The position numbers and the translations under genes were made by a program. Under the pieces are notes generated by a model, which worked only from the letters and a program-made list of their open reading frames with translations, was not told the DNA's origin and made no database searches. A DNA stretch of 64,000 bases, taken from positions 336,209,527-336,273,526 of the forward strand of contig CM042693.1 of NCBI GenBank assembly GCA_023614405.1, given 5' to 3'. Source of the DNA: Avena insularis (Eukaryota; Streptophyta; Magnoliopsida; Poales; Poaceae). Shown piece by piece: positions 36,642-49,600 of this stretch. Every line of letters starts with the position of its first letter. Positions within the stretch are counted from its first letter, which is position 1.

Positions 36642-37920
36642 ACGTGCTACTCTGAGTCCCTGCCCTGTGCGGCAGGCGAAGGTAACTATAAAGGCGGCAC
36701 CAGGCACACGGCGTCGTGTCATATCTATCCATGGAGTCTTGCACGCCCGTCGCTCCCGTTCCCAGTCCCACCCGGAGAAACCCCTCCATGCGCGTCACCC
36801 TCTGTTGTCGCGTTGCAGTTTTTAATCAGCCACCAACCAGTAAAGTACAACTTGCAAAGCCTGTAGCCGATCCGACCCCTCCGGAGGGGATTTGATCGAG
36901 AAAGGCGTTCATTCCATGGTGGGCCAATGGGTTACTCATTCTCATTCACGAGCAAGTTAATGCACGCTGTCACCCATTCTCATTGGTACTCGCCAGTTGC
37001 AGTTCCAGGCTGCTGCAGCAGGAGGGTGGGGACATGGCGTGAACTCAGCCTTGATGCCAAATGCAACAGATATCGGCCAAAATTAAGTTTGCAGTGCACA
37101 TAATAAAATTACTAGAAGGGCTTTGATCGCTTAATTAGTATCCCTCTCCTCTAAACAAAGTACTACCCCTATTCTCTAAACTCCTATAATGTCAAACACA
37201 GACAGTCCAGATCGCTCGATATCCCTTCATAATTAGTATATACACGTATATATAACCATGTATAAAATCTCATATAACTCAACTAAATAATATAGTATAT
37301 TTTTTTAGCCGTACATGTACTAGTACAAGCTCTACGCAAAAAAAAATGTATGGTTGTACACTGGATCATAGCCGGCGACGGCCGGGCTCGCGCGCGGTAG
37401 TAGTGGTGGCAGTTGGGTCCGGGCGGCGAGCCAGTGCTTGGCCTAGGCGGCACACGCCTTGGCTTAGACTCGTAGGTGTGTATCGCCAGGGGTGGTGCAA
37501 CGGCAATGACAGCACGCAGAGGCGGCGGCACGGGAGAGCTTGGCTGCGGTGGCCGGACTGTTTGGCAACTTGTCCGACGACTTGTCTGGCGGCTCACTGG
37601 ACTGTCCGATGACTTGTCTGACTTCTCGTCGGACTGTCCGGCGTCTTGTTCGGCGGAGGCGGCGGAAGAGATCTTGGCAGTGGCGGTCGTGACGATGGCC
37701 GCCGCCGCCGGCGACTGTTGTGACGATGGACGAGGGCGGGGCAGGCCGGATCATATGCGTGGGAATTGTGTATAACTACAGATCCTGATATGTATGTCTC
37801 TACAAAGATAATACTCTACGAGTTTAGCGGGAGGAGGTAGTTCTGCTCAAACCCCTTGTAGAACTATAAATGGTCGTGTATATAGTGCACAAAGTGCCTT
37901 AGATAGTTCCTACTGTACTA

Positions 37921-38077
37921 CTCCCTCCGTTTAGAAATATAAGATGTTTTAGATTAGTGAAGGCAATGTATCTAGACATATTTTAGCGTGTAGGTTTAAA
38001 TAAATCTATATATTAAAAAGTGTTTAGATATATTATTTCACAAACCTAAAACATCTTGTATTTCTAAACGGAGGGAG
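37921..38077. mobile_element. Stowaway MITE
   Basis: The ends CTCCCTCCGTTTAGAAATAT and the inverse of GTATTTCTAAACGGAGGGAG are perfect over more than 15 bases, with TA at 37919-37920 and 38078-38079. The 157-bp element can fold on itself. Segment A lacks it at the matching position (about 18530). Confidence 0.92.
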
Positions 38078-39180
38078 TATAAAACAATTCTTTGAACAGC
38101 ATCAATCTACCGGTTAGTTTTACTGAATTTACTTACAACCAAGATTTCACACGGCTGTGCTCCGCTAAATACACAGGAAGGGTAGATACGTGGATTACGT
38201 TCATGATGTCTGGCTAGTCATTATATCCCCTCCATGTAAGGCAGCCAGGCATGTGGGGTTGCTTTCATTCCAATCAATCTGAATTTCAGAGAAGACCCAG
38301 CAGGTTACTAATTTAAGCACTTCTATTGCACCGTGTGTGCGCGATCAACCGATCCATCCAATTTAGGAGATGAAAGCTGAGGTAGAAGAGGGCGGACAAG
38401 GGTCGGAATGCCGAGGACTCGTTGAACAAGGTAGCGAGGTAGTAGTAGGCAGTACGAGCATCCGTGTTAAAATCGTGGCCGTAGCCCTCGCAGAGCCGTC
38501 CATGTCATGGCCGTGCCCCCCACCCACCCCCTTCGGAATCAGACGCCCACTGTGGCCTCCCACGAAATTTATCACCGATCACGTATCCGCTGCATCTCGA
38601 CGAAAACTTCCAAGTGAAAAGAGCGAGCAACGCACGGCGCGCCAAGCGCGCTGCGTGTCCCCCTGCCGAGCGACAGGCCATGGCAACGCGGTGGCCCTCC
38701 GGGGAAGAAGTAGAAGCGAGACCGGCCGCGTCGTGCAGATGGAAAGACGACGTCTTTTCTCGTTGCAACACATGCGCGCCCGCGTAGGCAGTCTGCTGGC
38801 CCCCACGCGGTGTCCGGCGGTCCCAATCCCCACGGTGGCCGCGGGGAAACCACACGCGGTAGGCGGGGGCGGAGACGGAGTACCCCTGTCCTCTTGTTGT
38901 CGCCATGCATGTTGCTCCATGCATAATCAGCAGGCACCAACCAGGCCAATGTTGCTCCGGTGGTCCAAATCCTCCGGAGGCGATCGATCGCGAAAGGGCG
39001 TTGTTCATTCCATCCCATCCTTGGGCGGGCGGTTGGGCCAATTAATGCGTGCCTGTCGCCGTACTTGGCACTCGCCAGTAGTTGCTGTCGTAGGCTGCTG
39101 CTGCTATAGTGCTATGCGCAGCGGAGGGCGGGGATAGCACTCGGTGAGAACACAATTGTACCACCAGTACGTAGTGGGTC

Positions 39181-39278
39181 CACGTGCTAAATATTCTCGG
39201 GACCTGCGCGCATCTACTGCAAGATCTTAATCGGCCTCTACAGTCGCATGGTCGGATGGTCACATGCACGTTTGTGGG
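39181..39278 (+). promoter_or_regulatory. Conserved G-box block, copy B
   Basis: It matches 19205-19304 and 44189-44292 with a few substitutions and a short gap near the end. Confidence 0.45.
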
Positions 39279-39348
39279 TAAGCATATGTTTAAGCCAAAC
39301 CACATCATAACCTAATTTAGCTTATGCGAAGCTACATGAATGGCATAA

Positions 39349-40526
39349 TTTGTGTTTGTTTGGACGGTAGCTGTGGAAAATTAGCCGTAGAAAATCAGCT
39401 GTAGGAAGTAGCTGTCGGAAGTAGAGATTTGGTGTTTGGTAGGAGTGCTTTTGACGACTGGTGTTGCTGGTTATACGACTAAAATATCTAAAATACCCTT
39501 GATGGTAGAATATGTTGTATAAGTGTTAATTTGAAATAAATTAAGCTATTTCTAAATGTTTTTCTCTTAAATACATGTTCAAGGTCTTAATTTTGACTCT
39601 TTTTCACATTTACTGATTTGCTTAAGAGGTAAATTATCTCAATTAACCTACTTTTTTGCTAAAATACTACAAACATGTTTTTATCAAAATTATTTTGGTG
39701 TTATTTGTTAGGCTTTCTCTTCTATTCTATCTTTTTTATTTCTTTTCTATTTCTATATTCTGACATTGGCCAATCTTGACGGAGCAGCCGGCGAGCTCGC
39801 TGGTGGAGCTCGTGCCCCGACGCCTTCTCCTCGTGCCGGCGAGCTCACTGGTGGAGCTCGTGCCCGGCGCCGCCTCCCCGTGCTGGCGAGTTCGCTAGTG
39901 GTGCCCTACCCCTCCCCATGCGAGGCGGTGGCGACTGGGGTCGGTCCCCCGACGATTGGGAGGCGGGGAGGTCCTGAACAGCGACCGGCGCCGAGGAAGG
40001 GGGAAGGCGACCGGCGTCTGGGAAGGGACGTGGTGGGGAAGGGAGACGATGACCGGTGCTAGGAGAGGGAGGCAGTAGGGAAGGGAGGGCGGCTGGGAAC
40101 CTGTCAATGGCGGTCCAGAACTAAGCGGGGAGGAAGGAGTGGTGGAGGGGGAGCGTGGATGGCAAGGACGACGACCGGCGGCGGAGATGGGTCGCGGCAG
40201 TAAGGGGCGGCAGAAACCCTAATCCTCACCTTCCATGGGGGCGAGAGAAGGTCGGGTCGGGGGCGTTTTCCTGTCCGCGTTGGGGGAAAGAGGCACCTGG
40301 GCGCGGTGGCAGGTGGGTGTAGTTTTCGCGAAGTGTTGGTGGCGATTTAAATGGCTATCTGAAGCGCGAAAAGCTTCGAATCGGCTCGGACCGCTTTCAA
40401 TCGACCGTGATCCGTAGTGTAATTTTTGTTGCCGCTTATCTTCCGCGTGTCTTAAAATTTGGCTGTTTGTTTTCTCCAGCAATTCCAAATGGTGAACCTG
40501 TAGCTACCGCGCTAACAAACAGAGCC
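39349..40526. mobile_element. PIF/Harbinger-like non-autonomous element
   Basis: It is bordered by TAA at 39346-39348 and 40527-40529, the usual 3-bp Harbinger target. The ends TTTGTGTTTGTTTGG and the inverse GGCTCTGTTTGTTAG are imperfect inverted repeats. Copies A and C run straight through this position (TATGCGAA ... AAGAGCC), which supports an insertion of about this size. The interior is AT-rich to 39770 and then GC-rich with repeated GGCGAGCTC-type units; no transposase is seen. Confidence 0.6.
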
Positions 40527-41817
40527 TAAGAGCCACGCGTAAACTGTACGTCGTTGGGGTTCAATCCGTTACTAGATCCGCCACGGTGTGATGTGTTTTT
40601 TTGAACCCACTATGGACGCGCAAACGTTTAGAAATATGTACATATACTAGCTTCTATAAACCCGGCATGCACACCCTACACCCTACTAGTATCTCTGAAA
40701 AACCGAGCCTGAGACACTAATCCAACGGATCTTGTGATTGACGAATTCATTACGCACTATCAAGGGCAGTGGCAGGCCCAGAATTTTGGAAAGACTGGGG
40801 CTAATTTCTAAAGCCCCAAAAAACTATAAAAAAAATGTTGACTTCTAATTCCCTCTTATAGTAACATAATATATTAGCCAAAACATACTAAAAGTGTATA
40901 TATGTATTTTAGACCTGAAACATAAGTTCAATGTTTAACCAAATGACAATAAAAAAATTACAAAAAAGTGTGGTGGCATAATCGTATAATTAAGACGGAA
41001 TTGACGGCCGAACTCATGAACCGAACAGCGGAACAGGTTTTATTTTCCCTAACACGAACAGGTAAGATACCTAGCTGTCTCCCGATCCAAAAAAAAATTA
41101 GCCGAACGCGGAAGTGATGGTGCGATCGTGAGTTGCAACTCTTCCTTGCTGGGCTTGTATTAGCCTGGGTCATTCCCAGCCCAAGACACGAGCTGGACTG
41201 CTTATAGCCTACGTTTTCTGAGCAATTTAGAAGAGATATAAAGGTACTAACTAGGCCATGACCAGGGATGTAGCCCGGGCTGCCCGGGGGCCAGGTCTGC
41301 CCTATGAGAACGTTGTTTCCCATTGAAGCATATTTCGTCGTTTATGAGACACCCAACGTCAAACCTAGGGTTCAAAATTTCGTGGCTAGGTAACACTACC
41401 ACATGTTAGTTCGTGTTGCTGTCTCAAAGAAGAACTACAGTATTTAATTGGCTATATGCTGGGAAAGTGGGCCACTGGGACGAGTTTTTGAGTTCTAAAT
41501 AGTCCGAACACATATTGTTCTATCTTAATAAAACCATATTCTTCTAATTTTACCCCTTGTGCAAGTGCTACCGATGACAGCGAGTTATCACTTCTCTCGC
41601 GCACGAAGTGACTACATTGCAAAATGTAGTTGCCGAAAACTGAAAAGTCACTACTCGAAATAGTGAGAAACTACTCAAATTAATGGACGAAGCTTGAGTC
41701 CTAGTATCAAATGAGGAAGATTGTTCTTCAGAAAATAACTCTTGATATGGTAAGAAACCATGTTGATGTCCGGTGCACTCCCTATCAGTGGTAGGGGCGG
41801 AGATGTACCAACCAGTT

Positions 41818-42174
41818 TTTTTAAGTAAGAACACCACTATAATGAGCAGCAAGCCGCGTCGTTCAAAACCTTCTAGTCCCCTCTGGTATCCTGGTAAAAA
41901 AATGCGTAAGAAACTTGCTGCTCTGGGCTTTACACAGTGTTCATACAATTGTGATCAACCAAGAAATATCGTTATAGCCAGATTTTCCTAATTGCGCTAA
42001 AACATGTGCTACACTATTGCTCACGAGCTCAACTTCGGAGACTTCTAAATCTTGATAACCTCTAAGAAGTTCACGACCTTCGAAATTAAAGCCAAGTTTC
42101 TTGAATTATTCGGAGTATCTGTTGAGGATCTGCACAACTCGCAGGCAGTTGCTCTCCACCGTGGCTGGCCACTA
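41818..42174 (-). pseudogene. 5'-truncated LINE-type retrotransposed fragment with RNase H-like domain
   Basis: The insert is flanked by a 12-bp direct repeat TACCAACCAGTT (41806-41817, 42175-42186) and starts with a T-run on the plus strand, the inverse of a poly(A) tail. On the minus strand from about 42160 it reads VESNCLRVVQILNRY, a stop, then ELLRGYQDLEVSEVELVSN and SVAHVLAQLGK. This is the RNase H-like (RVT_3) domain layout found at the C-terminus of plant LINE proteins. It is dead on arrival, as usual for 5'-truncated LINE insertions. Confidence 0.7.
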
Positions 42175-42252
42175 TACCAACCAGTTATTTATTCATAAGT
42201 ATATACGTTACCCTGCTTTTTATTTAGTGCTACTGATTTGTTCTGGCGGTCT

Positions 42253-42636
42253 CAGGGGCGGAGCCAGGATTCAGACATAGGGAGGGCGAAGAAGACGAAG
42301 ATCGTCAAAATCGATTTTTTTGTTAAAATTTCACGAAAGTATACATATGATAGTACCAATACCAACCATTAGTTCATAATCAACCAAACTTATTCATAAT
42401 AGAACCATAAGTACAAATTAATATGAAGTAGATTGTAATATAAAAATCATGGCTAATGGGCTATACCCTTGTGCGTTGTGGATTTCAGGATTGAACGATT
42501 AGACCTATAGGCTATACTTGAGTCTAACAGGCAACTAATAATTGTGATTAATGCTAAATAGTACGCTGCAGATTGTTAGGGGGGGCCGATCATTAGGGGG
42601 GGTCTGACCCCTGCTAGCCCCCCCGCTCCGCCCCTG
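42253..42636. mobile_element. hAT-like non-autonomous element
   Basis: The termini CAGGGGCGGAGCCAGG and the inverse CAGGGGCGGAGCGGGG form the inverted repeat typical of plant hAT MITEs. The flanks CTGGCGGT (42243-42250) and CTGGCAGT (42637-42644) are an 8-bp duplication with one mismatch and two extra bases at the left border. Segment C keeps the empty site (GATTTGTTTTGGCAGTTGC near 45172). Confidence 0.85.
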
Positions 42637-43179
42637 CTGGCAGTTGGCAGCTCCACCCACTTAGAAACCTTGTACCAAAAAAACATACATGTGTTTTCGA
42701 GCGTACACTCGTAACTTTGTTTATCTCCCATGCATGTGGTGTGTGTTGAGCGTATCCCATCCAAGTGCAATAGTACTACTGTACTTATCCACAGGTTTGC
42801 TTACAAATAAGAATTTCTCAGACAACAAGAAATTTACATTGACTAGGCTTTGAAAAATATTAAAAATCTAAAACTTTACTTGAGCGAAAGGAATTAGCCC
42901 ATTGTTTCAATTGATTTGGTATGTATACTAATTGCCGGTCACTTTCAGATTTGCTTTCTTGATGTAAGCGGCAACAACATTTCGCATTTACGGTTGGGAT
43001 GTGACTGATATCTACTAGTATAGTCCATTCGTTGTTCTAGTTGTTGACCAATGTCAGTCCAAGTGAGACCAAGTTCCTAAACAAGATCGGGTGGAACAAA
43101 CAGTCAGCATCCAGGCCCACCCCTCGACCAATAGTTTGAGGATAGATGCAACACATATTTGAGGTTACATTGCAACCAC

Positions 43180-45670
43180 TTACAAAGTTTCAGCTATATA
43201 AAAGAACTCTACCGCATCAAGCTACTGTACTGAATCTACATCCAAGATTTCACACGGCTGTGCTCCGGTAAATTCATAGGAAGGGTGGGTATGTGGATTA
43301 CGTACGTACGCCGATGTTGTCTGTACGTACGCTAGTCGTAGCTTGCTATCATCCGATCGTTATCCACTCCATGTAAGGCAGCAAGGCATGTATTGTAGGT
43401 TGCTGTGTTTTCAATCAATCTGAATTTCAGAGAAGAAGCAGGCAGCTAGTTCCAGCAACTCTCTTGCGGCTTTTGAGTTGCAGGCGTGGTCAGTACACAA
43501 GCGTACATTTACATAATCAAGCTTGCTAGATCAAGGATCCATCAAATGTACTTGGAGTCTAGGAGATGAAAGTTGAGCCAGAAGAGGGCGGAGGAGGGTC
43601 GAAATGCCAAGGACCTCGATGAACAAGCAAGGTAGGTAGCTAGTACGAGCTTCCGTGTTAAATCGTGGCCGTCCATGTCCATGTCCATGTCATGACCGTG
43701 CCCCCCACACACCCACCTCCCACGAAATTTATTACCGCGCCAAGCGCGCTGCGTGCGTGTCCCCCTGCCGAGCGACAGGCGATGGCAACTCTCGGTGGCC
43801 CGCCGGGGAAGAAGTAGAAGCGCCACATGCACGCCCGCGTAGGCAGTCTGCCGGCCCCCACGCCACGCCACGAGGTGCCCGGCGCCGGCGCCGGCGCGTA
43901 CGCTCCCGCTCCGAGACCCACACGGCGGCCGCGGGGAAACCACACGCGGTAGCCACCAACCAGACCTGGCTCCGATACAAAACCTGCGGAGGCGATCGAT
44001 CGGGAAAGGCCTTGTTCTGTTCATTCCATCCCCCAAGGCCAAATGGATTAATGCGTGGCTGTCGCCATCAATCGGCACTCCCCGTCGCCGGTTGCTGCTG
44101 CTGCTACTGCTAGGCAGCGCCGCAGCGGGAGGGTGGTGATAGGACTCGGTGTGAACACAACTGTACCCACCAGTAGCAGTAGGTCCTTCACGTGCTAAAT
44201 ATTCTCGGGACCTGCGCGCATCTAATACAAGATCCTAATCGGCCTCTACAGTTGCATGGTCTGATGATGCATGGTCACATGCACGTATGTGGCTAGTATT
44301 GGATAAGGATACGTTTAAGCGAAACCACATGGCCTAATTTAGCTTAATTATGCGAAGCAACATGACATACTAGAACTTGTTTATCAACTGTTGGAGCCTT
44401 GTAAGATGTTGATAATTAGTTTAGCCTGTCCAAGTAAGAGCCGCGTACGCTGTAACGGAAGTTGTGTCGTGTTTAGCGTCTCCAAGGATGAGATCCCGCG
44501 GGAAGGAACGGATGTTGTGTCAGCATTCTTGCCAACTCAAAGGGGAACTAACAAGTACTCCCTCTGTTTCAAATTACTTTCCCACAAGACGCTATTTAGG
44601 CTTTCAGATTCTTTCATTTTTTATCAAAAAATTCTTAGAATTTTTGGTATACGTAGTACATATTCATACTATCTATTTCAAAAATTCGAGAATTTTTTTG
44701 AATAAAAAATGAGAGAATACTAGTTCACCTACATAAGGATTGTGTTGGCAAAGTTGGTCACCGGCCTAGTTTTCCAGTTCTAAATAGTCCTGACACAAGT
44801 GTTAATTCTAAGTCTACTCCGTGTGTGTCAGTGCTACTGATTACAGTGGCCTAGCGCACTTCTGATTGCATTGCAAAAAATTTAGGTGTAGAAGCCGATC
44901 GAGAATCACTAATGCACTAATTGGCCTCACTCAAAGTAAGGGACAAAGCTTGAGCCCTAGCAAATGAGGAAAGCCGCGTGTTCTTGAGAAAAATACTCCT
45001 GAAATGGAAAAAAAAGCCGCCCAGTACTAGTAGTAGTACTCACTAAAAGTAGTGTAGACACATTCCAAACTTGAGTGAACTTACGTATTAATAGTAGTAC
45101 TCACTTATGATTCTATCTTCATAAGCAGAGCAGTATATATAAGACCCTGCTCTTCATTCAGTTATAGTACTGATTTGTTTTGGCAGTTGCTTCATGCCTC
45201 CACCCGCTTTTAAACCCTGTACCAAGAAAACATACTGTACATTTCACTGATAACTTTTGTTTATCTGCTTCGCATGTGGTGTTTGTTCATCTTATCCTAT
45301 TTCTCCGTGGCCGCAGGGATAGTGCTTTTGGCTGATAGCTCTTTATTATGATCTTCTCTCTTTCCTCTGTCAAGTGCTTCAAGTAGCTAGAGGGTTGATC
45401 AGGGATGGATTTCCAATCTTTTTTAGTGGAAAAAAAGGGATTTCCAATCTTTTCCTCGATCTAATTATTCATAAAGATCCAGATAAAAGATTGAATAAGG
45501 CGGAGTAACATTTTTTCATCTTGTGCAACAGATACAGTTCTTACCTTCACAGTTAAAAAGAAATACGGACTGTCACATCTCGAGGTTGACTTAAAATAAG
45601 AAATCCTCGGACAACCAGAAATTACCAAAAACTCATACGGTATAAGATTTCGGTCATATTTCATGGAATA
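43180..45670 (+). repeat. Duplicated non-coding segment, copy C
   Basis: 43205-44445 matches A 18540-19420 and B 38100-39348; 44740-45620 matches B 41450-42840. It is the least interrupted copy, with only a Stowaway-like half end near 44555. 43655-44110 is GC-rich with unshared open frames. No gene is assigned. Confidence 0.75.
44189..44292 (+). promoter_or_regulatory. Conserved G-box block, copy C
   Basis: It starts CACGTGCTAAATATTCTCGG and is almost identical to copy A over 100 bases, with a few extra bases before the final CACATGCACGT. Confidence 0.45.
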
Positions 45671-46260
45671 GATTTTGGTCCATATATATAATACAAGCCA
45701 AGATAGCTAGCATGATTTTGCAAAAACTAAAAAAGCTAGCATGAATTACGGACCAAGTTACCAACTATACTTCACGTTTTAAGACTGAGAGTGAAGCTAG
45801 CCATGTCTGACCACAGGAGATCCATTAGCCATTGGCTTTTTTTCTCTCCGACGACGTCACGGGCTGTCCGTACGCTGACGTAAACGCGCGAGGGATCCTT
45901 GCACCTGGTCTCCTTCCGCGTTGCTTCGCTGGGCCAATGGGACGCTAGCTCTGACCAGAAATCAAACCCCACTGCTTGGTTTTTAATCCTTCCAGAACGG
46001 GCGCTTTATTACGGCCACCACGCAAAGCCTTTTGCCAATTTTCCACGAGAGCATAAAGCGCGCGTGCGTGCGTGCGGGTGCCTGATTAACAAAAGGTTTC
46101 GTTCATATTACAAAACGTAACTTTCTACTAATACCACACAGTTGATGTTGATTGGCGCGCGAAAATGTTAACCCAAAAATGAGACATGTACACGCTTCAA
46201 AGGTTGGGATCTACTACTAGTAATGGTACACCTTTGTTTGGTTTACACTTTACACCACTA
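45671..46260. other. Intergenic, no gene recognised
   Basis: Mixed-composition DNA between segment C and the next Stowaway element. Short frames only; no repeat boundary seen. Confidence 0.4.
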
Positions 46261-46517
46261 CTCCCTCCGTCCGCAAATAAGTGTACTTCTAGCATTGTCT
46301 TAAGTCAAACTTTATTACATTTGACTAATTTTTTAGGACAACGTACCAACATTTATGACACTAAATTGATACCATTAGATTTATTTTTAAATCTAGTTTC
46401 ATAATATGTCAATTTGATATAATATATGTATTTATATTTCTATATAAAGTTGGTCAAATTTGGTTATCTTTGACTTAGGCAAAAGCTAGATGTACACTTA
46501 TTTGCGGACGAAGGGAG
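46261..46517. mobile_element. Stowaway MITE (257 bp)
   Basis: The ends CTCCCTCCGTCCGCAAATAA and the inverse of TTATTTGCGGACGAAGGGAG pair, and the inner arms AGTGTACTTCTAGC and GCTAGATGTACACT continue the foldback. TA duplicates flank it at 46259-46260 and 46518-46519. Confidence 0.92.
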
Positions 46518-46688
46518 TAACTAACAGTACATCGGTAAACTGAGGACGTTGAGACCATCTTTAACCGATACCCATCCGACTCAAACCCACACAATAATCG
46601 CTAGTCTTAGATTTCACGAAAAAACGACCAATCGCAAATACCGTAAAATCAATCTGACCTGCAATTGTTTTTTGCGAGGCAGTAATAA

Positions 46689-49600
46689 TCACTTTCCATA
46701 CAATACAGTCCTATCTTGACTTCCTCTCCAAGATGATTCTCTGTATATCTATGTATTCTTGCTCATAAAGCTCAATAATGCATCCCTCATTTTTCTTGAA
46801 ACTCATACTTTTTCATGGTATTAGCCTAAACCGATCCTAACCCTAGGCATCGCCGACACGCTTCCGCCACGCCACCCCCGGGGGATTGATCTCCATGATC
46901 TTAGTCGGGGGCCGCGTGATCCCTAGCAGGGTTCGTCCGATGATCCATGATTTGGTGTCCTAGTAAGTCTTTTCTGATCTCTGAATCGGTTTTTCTCTCC
47001 GTCGATCGCTTAGCCGGTCTTCTTTTTTGGGTCGCCGATCATGTTGGAGATATGCCCTAGAGGCAATAATAAAAGTGGTTATTATTATATCTTTGTGTTT
47101 ATGATAAATGTTTACATTCATGCTATAATAGTATTAACCGGAAACATTAATACTTGTGTGATTTGTAAACTAAATTAGAGTCCCTGGTAAATCCTCTTTA
47201 TAATACTAGCTTGTTGATTAATAGATGATCGTGGTTTCTCGATCATGAACATTAAGATGTTATTAATAACAAGATCATATCATTAGGAGAATGGTATGAT
47301 GGACATACTCCTATAGATAAGCGTAGCATTAAGATCAGGTCATTTCAATAGTTTGTTTGCTATAAGCTTTCTGATACATAGTAACCTAATTCCTTCGACC
47401 ATCAGATCATGTTAATCACCTTCACCGGAAGGATGCTTTGATGACATCAAACACCACACCGTAACTGGGTGGCTATAAAGGTGACATTGAGTGTTCGGAA
47501 AGTATGGGTTGAGGCACATGGATCAAGAGTGGGATTTGTCCATCCATATGACGGATAGATATACTCTGGGCCCTCTCGGTGGAATGTTATCCAATTAGCT
47601 TGCAAGCATGTGACTGGCTCACAAGGGATCACATATCACGGGAACGAGAAAAGAGTACTTATCGGTAACGAGGTTGAACTAGGTATGTAGAGATATCGAC
47701 GATCAAAACCTCGGATAAGTAAACTATCATGAGACAAAGGGAAATTGGTATCGTATGTAAGTGGTTCATTCGATCACAAAGTAATCGTAGAAATATGTGG
47801 GAGCCATATGAATTTCCAGATTCCTCTATTGGTTATTGATTGAAGAAGTGTCTTGGTCATGTCCGCATAATTCACGAACCGTAGGGAGACACACTTAAGG
47901 ATTCGATGTTGTTTAGTAGATATAGAATGTTAGTAGGGATACCGAATGTTGTTCAGAGTCTCGGATGGGATCCGGGATATCACGGGGAGATCCGGAATGG
48001 TCCGGAGAATAAGATTCATATAAGGAAAGTCCTATTTCGGAGTTCGGGAAAGTTTCCGATGATTTCATCGGAGAGATTCTAGAAGGGTTTAGAAGGTTCA
48101 CCGTGCGGAAGGGGAATGGTCCATGAATGTGTCATGGATATGTGGAATGATTGGATCATATCCTAGGTCACTTGGTGTTGACATTTGCAAGAGATAAATA
48201 AAGCTCTAAACTAAAAGTCAAACTAGAACAATGGTTTCCTAGTGGGAGAAGAAACAAGTCCTTCTCTCAATCCAACTTGGGTTTGGGTTTGGATTCAAAC
48301 CCATCCCTCCAAATACTGCCCCTCCCTGCTGCCCCAACACCACAAGAGCCAAGCCCTCCCCACACACGCCTTGTCAGCCGCCGCCGCCGACACCTCCTCC
48401 TCCTCCCGGTCATCTAAACCCTAGATCTCCGAGAAACCCTAATCCACCATAACTCGCATCCAGCTTAGACGAAGCCCTGCGGGATCTTCCCTCTACTTCC
48501 GACACCACGCCGTCGTGCTGCCGGAATCGCGAGGGGAGAACTACAACCTCCGCTGCCTGCTGGAACAAGGGAGAGGAAGGTCTTCATCGAGTACCAAACG
48601 TGTGACCGACTGCGGAAGTGCTGCCGGAATGCAGCGCCGGAAGGATTGTCTACGCGATCTTGAGATCAGCAAGTATACGACTACATCACCCAATCTGCTC
48701 TCGTTAACGCTTTGGAATCTTCGAGGGTGAATACTTCTATCGACTCGTTGCTACAATCTAGTAGATAGATCTTGGCTTGTTTGTGTGCATGCGGTAGAAT
48801 TTTTTTGTTTTCCATGCTACGAACCCCTACAGATCATATATCCGATTGAGACGCCCATCGGCGTCGTCTTCGTGGGCCTCTACTCTCACATCGGCATCGA
48901 CAATCTACACCGCGTGCTGCCTCCCCCATCGTCACATCTGCCATGGCATGCTGCTACGGACCCTACGGCAGGCTGCATCGCATCTCGGTCGGCTACCGCC
49001 TATCGTGGCAGGTTGTCGTGGCCGCCTCGCTGGGTTTGTTTTCGTCGTCATCGACCAGGACATCATCGACAACGTCACCATCAACCCCGATCTGCGTGTC
49101 ATCATCCACGCCATGACGCGTACAGTGTCGTGGTCGGTCCGATCAACCGATTATGCGCACACCTAATCCAAGCACGTCCCCGAGCATGCGCGTCTACGTC
49201 TGATTGAGCTATAGGCTACCATTGCGTCGTCCCTTCAGGCTGCAACACCGCTGCCTTGGTCAAAGCTACTAGCTTCCAACGCATCTTCCCTAGCGTGTAT
49301 GTCGTTGGTGGTCTCCAGCCGCTGCACTGACTCGCGCCTTGCAGTGATGTTGCACCCGTTAGGGTCATAGTGTTCCTGCACGCGGTCATTATCGCCGTCC
49401 CCGCGCACCGACGTACTTGACCCACCGCACCGCCTACCACGGCACGGGTCACCACTGCCTACAAATGATCTTTGTCATGTCGCTGGGTTCTTCCTCGCCA
49501 ATTTTAAGAAACACCGCCGCGCCAATCTAGGTGTCCAACATGACCACTCCAGGACGCCATTCATTTCACCGCCTTCTACATCTTCATCCCTGACCTTGCG

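Larger units (their letters stand above)
35885..42850 (+). repeat. Duplicated non-coding segment, copy B
   Basis: This is the longest copy of the A/B/C segment. Blocks 35902-37090 and 37900-39348 match A; 38100-39348 and 41450-42840 match C 43205-44445 and 44740-45620. It is enlarged by a tandem-repeat insertion (36007-36641), a Stowaway (37921-38077), a Harbinger-like element (39349-40526), a retrotransposed LINE fragment (41818-42174) and a hAT element (42253-42636). GC-rich frames (e.g. 38370-39137) are not conserved in A or C. Confidence 0.75.

Noticed and set aside
38370..39137. 255-codon open frame in segment B
   Set aside because: The frame is not preserved in segments A or C although the DNA is, and it shows no domain; GC-rich artefact.
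44555..44710. Complete Stowaway element
   Set aside because: One CTCCCTCTGTTTCAAAT end is visible, but no matching inverted end was found.
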